Translations under genes and position numbers: made by a program | NCBI GenBank assembly: GCA_017440445.1 | Contig: JAFSHE010000260.1 | Location: 1 to 9,452, forward strand | Length of the DNA stretch: 9,452 nt | Direction of reading: 5' to 3' | From: Oscillospiraceae bacterium | GTDB taxonomy: Bacteria; Bacillota_A; Clostridia; Oscillospirales; Ruminococcaceae | Shown: positions 1 to 4,951 of the stretch, piece by piece | Numbering within the stretch: position 1 is the first letter of the stretch | Layout: every line of letters begins with the position of its first letter | Notes under the pieces: model-generated | Told to the model about the DNA's origin: nothing | The model's input: only the letters and a program-made list of their open reading frames with translations | The model's database searches: none

Positions 1-1105
1 GACCCTCAAGCTTCTGGGAGTCGCTTACAGGACCGAGGGTAGCGATAGTCATTACCTGTGTCTGGCCTCTTGTGAACAGACCGGAGCCGTGTACTCTGGG
101 GAGTACGCCAACCTCAGCAGCCAGAGGACGGATCTCGTCCATTCTTCTGCCGTCTACACGCTTACCCTCGTCCAGCAGCCAGCGGCGTACAACGAACTTC
201 TGCAGCTTGTAGATGCACTCGTCGATCATAGCGATCTTCTCGGGATATACCTCGTCAAACTTAGCGTGGATATCGTCAACGATGGGAGCAAGGCGCTCCT
301 CACGGATGTTCTTGTCGTCTGTATCGAGAGCGTACTTAACACGGTCGATAGCAAACTCGGAGATAGCGTCGAACATGTCGTGGTCTACCTCCTGGCTCTC
401 GAATGCAAACTTGGGCTTGCCGATCTGAGCCTGGATGTCCTTGATAAAGGGAATGAGAGACTTTGTGATCTCCTCGTGACCTGCGCTGATAGCCTCGATC
501 ATCTTCTCATCGGGAACCTCGTTAGCGCCTGCCTCGATCATAACTACCTTCTTCTCGGAGGAAGCTACTGTCAGTGTCAGGTCTGTCTTTGCTCTCTGCT
601 CAAGAGTGGGCATCAGAACGATCTCGCCGTCAACAAGGCCAACAGAGATACCGCCGATAGGACCGTTCCAGGGAATATCAGAGATGGAAACAGCAATGGA
701 CGCACCGATCATACCGAGGATCTCGGGGGATGCATCGGGATCAACCGCCAGAACTGTCATTGTGATAGCAACGTCATTTCTCATGTCCTTGGGGAACAGA
801 GGACGCATAGGACGGTCAACCACACGGGAGGTCAGTATAGCCTTCTCGGAGGGACGACCCTCTCTCTTAAGGAAGCCGCCGGGGATCTTACCTACGGAGT
901 AAAGTCTTTCCTCATAATCAAAAGCAAGAGGGAAGAAATCAACACCGTCACGGGGCTTAGCGGAAGCTGTTACGTTTACCATAACAACGGTCTCGCCATA
1001 CTTTACCCAGCAGCTGCCGTTTGCAAGTCCGCAGACCTTACCTGTCTCAACGGTGAGCTCTCTGCCTGCGAACATGGTCTTGAATACCTTGTAGTTTTCA
1101 AACAT
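1..1105 (-). CDS. pnp: Polyribonucleotide nucleotidyltransferase (PNPase), N-terminal part, cut by window edge
   Basis: PNPase degrades RNA 3' to 5' by phosphorolysis, releasing nucleoside diphosphates, in the cytoplasm as a ring-shaped trimer. The minus-strand frame from the ATG at 1103-1105 gives 368 codons of a family usually near 700 residues. It begins MFENYKVFKT and contains FFPLAFDYEERLYSVGKIPG followed by GFLKREGRPSE, the signature of the first RNase PH domain. After that come VVDRPMRPLFP, an all-alpha linker region, and GKRVDGRRMDEIRPL, which opens the second RNase PH domain. The catalytic second PH domain, KH and S1 domains lie beyond the left edge. The ribosome binding site is AAGGAAAA about ten bases upstream. 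It follows rpsO in the same direction, the usual arrangement of these genes, with a structured 200-base gap that probably regulates it. Confidence 0.96.
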   Translation of the reverse strand, partial: MFENYKVFKTMFAGRELTVETGKVCGLANGSCWVKYGETVVMVNVTASAKPRDGVDFFPLAFDYEERLYSVGKIPGGFLKREGRPSEKAILTSRVVDRPMRPLFPKDMRNDVAITMTVLAVDPDASPEILGMIGASIAVSISDIPWNGPIGGISVGLVDGEIVLMPTLEQRAKTDLTLTVASSEKKVVMIEAGANEVPDEKMIEAISAGHEEITKSLIPFIKDIQAQIGKPKFAFESQEVDHDMFDAISEFAIDRVKYALDTDDKNIREERLAPIVDDIHAKFDEVYPEKIAMIDECIYKLQKFVVRRWLLDEGKRVDGRRMDEIRPLAAEVGVLPRVHGSGLFTRGQTQVMTIATLGPVSDSQKLEG

Positions 1106-1138
1106 TGTTTTCTTTTCCTTTCATTTTTTAATCTGAAA

Positions 1139-1211
1139 GGTGCGCAGCTTTAGCAATAAGCTCAGCGTCCGTTTGCACAAACGCTCAGTTTAATGCTAAC
1201 CTCTGCGTACC
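1139..1211 (-). promoter_or_regulatory. Long imperfect hairpin in the pnp leader
   Basis: The 73 bases fold end to end on themselves. Bases 1139-1147 pair with 1203-1211 (one mismatch), 1150-1155 pair perfectly with 1194-1199, and 1157-1168 pair with 1181-1192 with two mismatches, closing on a small loop around 1171-1180. That is about 24 pairs broken by small internal loops. It lies between the rpsO terminator-like hairpin and the pnp start, about 34 bases upstream of the pnp ATG. In E. coli a comparable long pnp leader stem is cut by RNase III and PNPase then destabilises its own mRNA. The shape and position suggest a similar role here, but that is inference. Confidence 0.6.
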
Positions 1212-1237
1212 TTTAATGCACCTGTGACACGAAGTAA

Positions 1238-1280
1238 TTTAAAAGGGCAGAACTGTTCTTCAGCCCAGTGCTGCCCCTTT
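1238..1280 (-). terminator. Terminator-like hairpin between rpsO and pnp
   Basis: Read on the minus strand, AAAGGGGCAG at the 5' side pairs with CTGCCCTTTT at the 3' side with one G-U pair, and an inner ACTG/CAGT pairing extends the stem (1241-1280). Only four T residues follow before the sequence turns to AAATTAC. It therefore looks like a partial terminator or attenuator that lets some transcription continue into pnp, rather than a full stop. It starts 27 bases after the rpsO stop codon. Confidence 0.6.
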
Positions 1281-1307
1281 ATTACCTTTGTACGTGCGTA
1301 CCCGCAA

Positions 1308-1574
1308 TTACTTACGGATACCCAGCTTAGCAATGATAGCTCTGTAACGCTCGATGTCCTTCTTCTGGAGGTAGTTGAGCAGATTTCTTCTGCGACCTAC
1401 CATCTTCAGAAGACCACGACGGGAGTGGTGATCCTTCTGGTGAACCTTGATGTGCTCGGTCAGGTCGTTGATTCTCTTTGTGAGGATAGCGATCTGTACC
1501 TCAGGGGAACCTGTGTCGTTAGCGGACAGGCGGTTAGCCTCGATTACTGCTGTTTTTTCTTCTTTTCTTAACAT
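1308..1574 (-). CDS. rpsO: Small ribosomal subunit protein uS15
   Basis: S15 binds the central domain of 16S rRNA early in 30S assembly. The product has 88 residues, the normal size (E. coli 89), and is typical along its whole length: the N-terminal helix [16 protein letters not shown], the conserved [20 protein letters not shown] segment, the RNA-contacting [19 protein letters not shown] segment, and a C-terminal [16 protein letters not shown] helix. The ribosome binding site GAGGTG (1580-1585) sits five bases before the ATG, which fixes the start. It is the first gene of the rpsO-pnp unit, with its own sigma-A promoter at 1680-1708. The leader can pair with both the ribosome binding site and the start codon, which fits the autogenous control known for S15 in many bacteria. 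Confidence 0.98.
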   Translation of the reverse strand: MLRKEEKTAVIEANRLSANDTGSPEVQIAILTKRINDLTEHIKVHQKDHHSRRGLLKMVGRRRNLLNYLQKKDIERYRAIIAKLGIRK

Positions 1575-1634
1575 GATAACACCTCATAAAATTTTTATTC
1601 CGTTATCATAGCAGCGGGACAGGTGTTTATCCGC
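1573..1634 (-). promoter_or_regulatory. rpsO leader with competing helices over the translation start
   Basis: Three helices compete. First, 1602-1609 pairs perfectly over 8 bp with 1573-1580, which covers the AU of the start codon. Second, 1621-1631 pairs over 10 bp, with a single bulged base, with 1575-1584, which covers most of the GAGGTG ribosome binding site. Third, 1614-1617 pairs with 1631-1634 (GCGG/CCGC) and would break the second. The first two both use 1575-1580, so only one can form at a time. S15 is known to repress its own translation in several bacteria through leader RNAs that differ between phyla. That this leader works so is inferred from the pairing alone. Confidence 0.5.
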
Positions 1635-1653
1635 ACTCCATGAAAACGGTATG

Positions 1654-1673
1654 GTTATGCTTTTTCGCATAAC
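1654..1673 (-). promoter_or_regulatory. Hairpin at the predicted 5' end of the rpsO-pnp mRNA
   Basis: A perfect 7-bp stem (GTTATGC with GCATAAC) closes a 6-base loop GAAAAA. Its first base lies seven bases after the -10 box, where transcription should start. The transcript would therefore begin with a double-stranded end, which commonly slows attack by 5'-end-dependent RNases. Confidence 0.5.
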
Positions 1674-1679
1674 ACAAGT

Positions 1680-1708
1680 ATTATATCACAAAAAAAACGT
1701 TTTGTAAA
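1680..1708 (-). promoter_or_regulatory. Sigma-A promoter for rpsO-pnp
   Basis: On the minus strand TTTACA (1703-1708) and a perfect TATAAT (1680-1685) are separated by exactly 17 bases, with an extended -10 TG one base upstream of TATAAT. The predicted start of transcription is near 1673, which gives a leader of about 99 bases before rpsO. Confidence 0.85.
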
Positions 1709-1746
1709 GAGGTTTAAGCGAAATATTTCATTAATTTTAAACATTT

Positions 1747-2421
1747 TTATCCGATAAGGGTGCTGCTCCACACCGATATCAGTGCGTCATATACTCCGTG
1801 GGCTATTATCAGCGACAGCAGCGAGCAATACTTTATCTTTGCACGACAGAGATACCATATCCCGCCAAGTACGGAGGTTATCAGCACCTGCACGATATTT
1901 CCGCCGAAGATATGGAAAAATCCGAACAGCAACGAGGAGACCACACCCGCAAGCAGCTCTGAATTCTTCAGCTGCTTCAGCTTATGCGGGATATAACCAC
2001 GGAAGATGACCTCCTCAACAAGACCGACTGCCGCTATACAGTACACGAAATCGTACAGGAACTGCCACCACTCGGTGTAGCGTCTGCCGTTGTCCACCCA
2101 GTCCCCCACACCGAAAAGGATAGGTGCAAGCGTCAGCACCAGTGACATCACTACACCTATACATACTCCGACAGCTATCTGTATTCCGAGGTTTTCCCTG
2201 CTGAAACCGATATCGGCAGGCTTCGTCTTAGATACAGCCATAAGAACTATCGGGGCAGCGAGGATAGCCCAGTACATCACGAGCATCATAAGCATACGCA
2301 CGCTGAGAGGCAGGCTCATCAGCACATAGCTGTTGAAGCACACCACACCGAACAATGCTCCCCATACGCCCGCTACGCATATCAGCAGACTGATAAGCGC
2401 ATTTCTTCTTTTTACTTCCAT
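1747..2421 (-). CDS. CPBP family intramembrane glutamic protease
   Basis: The 224-residue product is a hydrophobic membrane protein of the CPBP (CAAX protease/bacteriocin-processing, formerly Abi) family. All three family motifs are present: EEVIFR with E136, E137 and R141; FGFFH with F166 and H170; and HGVYD with H208 and D212. Several membrane segments precede them, near residues 8-30, 43-62 and 80-104. Such proteases cleave within or near the membrane; bacterial members act in bacteriocin immunity, peptide maturation or anti-sigma control, and the substrate here cannot be told. The ribosome binding site AAGGAG (2428-2433) overlaps the stop codon of the upstream XRE gene, so the two are probably translationally coupled. 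No convincing terminator follows; the rpsO promoter begins about 40 bases after its stop. Confidence 0.88.
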   Translation of the reverse strand: MEVKRRNALISLLICVAGVWGALFGVVCFNSYVLMSLPLSVRMLMMLVMYWAILAAPIVLMAVSKTKPADIGFSRENLGIQIAVGVCIGVVMSLVLTLAPILFGVGDWVDNGRRYTEWWQFLYDFVYCIAAVGLVEEVIFRGYIPHKLKQLKNSELLAGVVSSLLFGFFHIFGGNIVQVLITSVLGGIWYLCRAKIKYCSLLSLIIAHGVYDALISVWSSTLIG

Positions 2422-2431
2422 GACTATCTCC

Positions 2432-3226
2432 TTATATACCCGTTACTATCTTCTTAAACAGCTCCGCCGCCCACTTCAGAAAGCTCGGAGCATGCTCCGT
2501 TATAAGCGCAGCGACCGTTTCACGCTGCTCATACGAAAGCGCTCCGACATGCTGAAAGACAGTGCCTGCCGCCTCCTCGTCGCCTATGGCTATCTGAGCC
2601 TGCGCCGCTGCACCGTATGCTCCGTACACCGCAGAGGATGCCGCACCGACAGAGTACATTCCCACTGCCGCACCGCCAAAGCTGAAAAGACCTATCGCAA
2701 CTGCACCGAAAGCCAGCGCTCCGAGTGCAATCGCTCCTCCTGCCACCAGTCCCAACGCAAGGGTGCCCATCGCAAGCAGCCCCAGTGACAAAACGCCGAA
2801 GGACAGCACGCCCATGGAAAGCAGCCCGCAGGAGCATATTCCCCTCGCTACCAGTCCAAGTGCGAAAATTCCCGTTGCACAGCGTCCGAGACCGATATTC
2901 ACATGCCACAGCGGAATTCCACGGACAGTGACCCTGCTTTTACGCTCATAATACACCTCATATAGGTTGAAGGAATGAGCAAGGTTTCCCTGTGTGCGCT
3001 CCTCCTGTGGTGCTTTTTCCTCCTGAAGCTCATCCTCTTTAAGAAGATAATCAACAGTGCAGCCATACAGCCTGCTTATCTTTATAAGCTTTTCCGTTTC
3101 GGGGAAAGCAATATCGCTCTCCCATCTGCTTATCGCCTGACGTGAAACTCCAAGCAGCTCCGCAAGCTGCTCCTGTGTATAATTATTCTGCTTTCGCAGC
3201 ATCGATAGCTTTTCACCTGTTGTCAT
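2432..3226 (-). CDS. XRE-family regulator with hydrophobic glycine-pentad tail
   Basis: A predicted DNA-binding transcriptional regulator of about 264 residues. Residues 5-60 are a lambda-repressor/Cro-type helix-turn-helix, with the recognition region TQEQLAELLGVSRQAISRWE. An acidic linker (about 62-78) and an ERKSRVTVRGIPLWHVN segment follow. From residue 114 to 194 there is a glycine at every fifth position, 17 in all, in the pattern hydrophobic-hydrophobic-(Ala/Ser)-hydrophobic-Gly. A short acidic and helical C-terminus ends the protein. The AGGAGG site (3234-3239) lies seven bases from the ATG at 3224-3226 and four from a second ATG at 3227-3229; either could be used. The frame opens further upstream at 3283, but the promoter lies inside that stretch. 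The tail may be a beta-helix or membrane-associated; this is inference. It is the first gene of an operon with the CPBP protease. Confidence 0.87.
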   Translation of the reverse strand: MTTGEKLSMLRKQNNYTQEQLAELLGVSRQAISRWESDIAFPETEKLIKISRLYGCTVDYLLKEDELQEEKAPQEERTQGNLAHSFNLYEVYYERKSRVTVRGIPLWHVNIGLGRCATGIFALGLVARGICSCGLLSMGVLSFGVLSLGLLAMGTLALGLVAGGAIALGALAFGAVAIGLFSFGGAAVGMYSVGAASSAVYGAYGAAAQAQIAIGDEEAAGTVFQHVGALSYEQRETVAALITEHAPSFLKWAAELFKKIVTGI

Positions 3227-3254
3227 CATAAAACCTCCTGTTTTTTCTGTCTTT

Positions 3255-3283
3255 ATTGTAGCATCATAACGGAAAAAAAGCAA
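3255..3283 (-). promoter_or_regulatory. Sigma-A promoter for the XRE-CPBP operon
   Basis: TTGCTT (3278-3283) and TACAAT (3255-3260) on the minus strand are separated by 17 bases. Predicted transcription starts near 3248, about 20 bases before the start codon, just ahead of the AGGAGG site. This excludes the longer reading of the XRE gene that begins at 3283. Confidence 0.65.
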
Positions 3284-3321
3284 TAAATTTCAGATATCAT
3301 TATGTAAAGTTCAGGTTGCAT

Positions 3322-3345
3322 CCGCTTAACCATGCGGTTTAGCGG
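3322..3345. promoter_or_regulatory. Inverted repeat between the divergent XRE and spoIIID genes
   Basis: CCGCTTAACC (3322-3331) and GGTTTAGCGG (3336-3345) form a 10-bp arm with one T-T mismatch around ATGC. No T-run follows on either strand, so it is not a terminator. It lies about 40 bases upstream of the XRE promoter and about 35 upstream of the putative spoIIID promoter, the place expected for an operator serving either gene. A weaker CGTAC/GTACG repeat lies at 3362-3379. Confidence 0.4.
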
Positions 3346-3378
3346 GGTTTGTCCGTTTTCCCGTACTTAAAGCGGTAC

Positions 3379-3407
3379 GATACAAAAAAACTCAGACGTG
3401 ATATACT
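3379..3407 (+). promoter_or_regulatory. Possible promoter upstream of spoIIID
   Basis: TATACT (3402-3407) with an extended -10 TG (3399-3400) lies 17 bases after a poor -35 (GATACA). In Bacillus spoIIID is read by the mother-cell factor sigma-E; no clear sigma-E promoter was recognised here, so the assignment is weak. Confidence 0.3.
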
Positions 3408-3500
3408 TTGTCCTGTAACATAATCTGCCGATACTCCGCATAAAATTGAGAAAAAAGGAAACGTCCAACATATCAGCTTTTATTGGGGGTGCAATCAGCA

Positions 3501-3803
3501 TTGAAAGCAAAAACAAACACAATTGAGGAAAATAATCAGGAAAGATGTGTCATACTCGGACATTACATAGTTGAAAACAACGCCACTGTGCGCAGCACAG
3601 CAAAGCAATTCGGAATAAGCAAAAGCACAGTGCATCAGGATATCACATCCAAGCTTGAGCATGTAAACAGGCAGCTCCACGACGAGGTCAAGCAGGTGCT
3701 CGACCGTAACAAGCAGGAGCGTCACCTCCGTGGCGGGCAGGCAACAAAAGAGAAATACGCAGCTATCTCGGAGCGCAGGAGCGCAAAAAAGACCCAGTTA
3801 TAA
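3501..3803 (+). CDS. spoIIID: Sporulation transcriptional regulator SpoIIID
   Basis: SpoIIID is a small DNA-binding protein that activates and represses mother-cell sporulation genes during sigma-E and sigma-K stages. The product is about 100 residues (B. subtilis 93). It carries the family hallmarks: ILGHYIVENNATVRSTAKQF, the helix-turn-helix FGISKSTVHQDIT, and the basic RHLRGGQATKEKY motif near the C-terminus that contributes to DNA binding. There is no ATG at the start. A TTG at 3501 preceded by GGGGGTG (3485-3490, about ten bases away) is preferred; GTG at 3489 or TTG at 3483 would lengthen it by 4 or 6 residues but lack an upstream ribosome binding site. It stands alone, divergent from the XRE-CPBP operon, and ends in a strong terminator. 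The tail ISERRSAKKTQL is not distinctive. Confidence 0.93.
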   Translation: MKAKTNTIEENNQERCVILGHYIVENNATVRSTAKQFGISKSTVHQDITSKLEHVNRQLHDEVKQVLDRNKQERHLRGGQATKEKYAAISERRSAKKTQL

Positions 3804-3811
3804 AAGTGCAA

Positions 3812-3851
3812 ACAAAACAAAAACGCTCCCGATATCGGGAGCGTCTTTTTT
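3812..3851. terminator. Bidirectional intrinsic terminator
   Basis: A perfect 22-base palindrome (3823-3844, ACGCTCCCGAT and its complement) forms a 9-bp GC-rich stem with a 4-base loop. On the plus strand it is followed by TCTTTTTT, ending spoIIID. On the minus strand it is followed by TTTTTGTTTTG, ending the convergent surface protein gene whose stop is 24 bases away. Confidence 0.92.
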
Positions 3852-3867
3852 ATTCAGTTAATCTGAA

Positions 3868-4608
3868 TTACTTTCTCTTCTTGGAGAGGAGAACAGCGCC
3901 GCCTGCTACGATAGCAAGACCTGCAACTGCTGCAACACCCTCAACACCTGTGTCAGGAGAACCCTTACCAGCGTCGGGAGTAGCTGTGGAACCTGTATCC
4001 TCAGTAGCGGAACCAGCACCGAGACCGTTTACTGTGAACTCAACAGCAAGGGAGTCTGTGGGGTATGCGCCGGAGTAGGAGAGAGCCTCTGTGTTCCAAA
4101 CGTTGATAACGTTGATCTTGAGGTACTCTGTACCCTCACAAGCAGCAACATCCTGAGTAGCAACTACTGTACCATCGATGATGAGCTTGATGTCTGTAAC
4201 TGTGATATCGTCAGAAACAGGGATATCTGTGCTTACGCCAACCAGATTGAATGCTGTACAGCCGTCAACAGACCAGTCATAGCCGTCCATGGATACTGTG
4301 TATGTACCATCGCCGTCGATTGTGCAGTCTGTGTAGTTAGCATCCAGAACATAACCGTTGATGTCCCAGTCAAAGTTGTCAGCGTAGTCAGGATATGTCT
4401 CCTCGGGAGCGTCGCCGGAACCCCAAACGATAGCGCTGTTGAAGTAGGGTGTACCTGCACCGTAGGAAGGCTCGTTCCAGTCGTTACGGAAAGAGTAAGC
4501 AGAGGACTGCCAGTTGATGTAGCCGTTGTATGCGCCGGCTGTTGCTGCTACTGCGGAAGTAGCTGCTACTGCTGCTACTGCAGCTGCAAGAAGCTTTGTA
4601 ACCTTCAT
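3868..4608 (-). CDS. Secreted surface protein with SPDTG wall-anchor tail (paralogue 1)
   Basis: A 246-residue exported protein of unknown function. Residues 1-26 are an Ala-rich signal peptide (MKVTKLLAAA...) with a likely cut after AGA. The mature part is acidic and rich in Asp, Tyr, Trp, Gly and Thr, suggesting a beta-sandwich; it contains DGDGTYTVS and INVINVWN, then AVEFTVNGL. A Ser/Thr/Gly linker leads to GKGSPDTGVEG (SPDTG at 217-221), a hydrophobic stretch and SKKRK, the layout of a sortase sorting signal with Ser in place of the usual Leu. The start is the ATG at 4606-4608, eight bases after GGAGG (4617-4621); an in-frame ATG at 4621-4623 overlaps that site and is rejected. The last 33 residues nearly match those of the protein at 7091-7807. 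It may bind carbohydrate, but nothing proves it. Confidence 0.85.
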   Translation of the reverse strand: MKVTKLLAAAVAAVAATSAVAATAGAYNGYINWQSSAYSFRNDWNEPSYGAGTPYFNSAIVWGSGDAPEETYPDYADNFDWDINGYVLDANYTDCTIDGDGTYTVSMDGYDWSVDGCTAFNLVGVSTDIPVSDDITVTDIKLIIDGTVVATQDVAACEGTEYLKINVINVWNTEALSYSGAYPTDSLAVEFTVNGLGAGSATEDTGSTATPDAGKGSPDTGVEGVAAVAGLAIVAGGAVLLSKKRK

Positions 4609-4650
4609 TGTAAAAACCTCCATAATAAAATAAAATGAAATGTTAAATTA

Positions 4651-4670
4651 GCGCATAGATATACATGCAC
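4651..4670 (-). promoter_or_regulatory. 5'-proximal leader stem-loop, surface gene 1
   Basis: On the minus strand GTGCAT pairs with ATGCGC (6 bp, one G-U) around an 8-base loop, about six bases after the predicted transcription start. The other surface gene has a stem-loop of the same size at 7838-7857. The rest of the 343-base gap between this gene and recQ (4609-4951) holds the two divergent promoters, an upstream box shared with the second surface gene, and AT-rich sequence with no gene. Confidence 0.5.
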
Positions 4671-4683
4671 TATTACAGTTATA

Positions 4684-4712
4684 ATTATATTACTTTCTGT
4701 TAACAAAATCAA
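4684..4712 (-). promoter_or_regulatory. Sigma-A promoter of surface gene 1
   Basis: TTGATT (4707-4712) and a perfect TATAAT (4684-4689) are separated by 17 bases on the minus strand. Transcription should start near 4677, leaving a leader of about 70 bases. Confidence 0.75.
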
Positions 4713-4750
4713 GCTGTAATTATAAACAAATATGTTGACCCATTTTCATC

Positions 4751-4766
4751 CATTTGCACAAAATGA
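4751..4766 (-). repeat. Upstream box shared by the two surface genes, copy 1
   Basis: On the minus strand this reads TCATTTTGTGCAAATG. It matches the sequence at 7926-7941 in 14 of 16 positions. It lies about 39 bases upstream of the -35 box of surface gene 1. It may be an activator site or an AT-rich coincidence. Confidence 0.35.
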
Positions 4767-4856
4767 CATTTAAGAAAATGAATTTCTTGACAAAAAACGC
4801 AAAATCAATGCTTATTAATAAGGTTACGACCATAATCCTGTGTTTCTCGCTCTTTC

Positions 4857-4886
4857 TTGACAAAGCATTGGCATGTATGATAAAAT
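4857..4886 (+). promoter_or_regulatory. Promoter of recQ
   Basis: A perfect TTGACA (4857-4862) and TAAAAT (4881-4886) are 18 bases apart, giving a leader of about 60 bases. Just before the ribosome binding site the leader can form a small hairpin with a TCGG loop (4917-4934). Confidence 0.6.
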
Positions 4887-4951
4887 ATCAGCGTTGATCT
4901 TATTTTGGGCATTCTCACACACTTCGGAGTGCGTAACAGGGAGGCGATTTC

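Noticed and set aside
89..1153. A 354-codon plus-strand open frame
   Set aside because: It runs antisense through pnp, whose minus-strand translation is an unmistakable PNPase. The antisense protein has no recognisable motifs or ribosome binding site.
1712..1742. GTTTAA/TTAAAC inverted repeat after the CPBP gene as its terminator
   Set aside because: The stem is six AT-rich pairs with a long loop and no following T-run. Read-through towards rpsO-pnp cannot be excluded.
3227..3283. Longer XRE start at 3283, adding MLFFRYDATI and following residues
   Set aside because: No ribosome binding site precedes it, the likely promoter (3255-3283) lies within it, and AGGAGG at 3234-3239 serves the downstream ATGs.
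4609..4623. Upstream in-frame ATG of surface gene 1
   Set aside because: It overlaps the GGAGG site that serves the ATG at 4606-4608, and it would put MEVFT before a normal signal peptide.
4788..4820. A second TTGACA upstream of recQ as a promoter
   Set aside because: No acceptable -10 box lies 16-18 bases downstream; the TTGACA at 4857 has a better partner.
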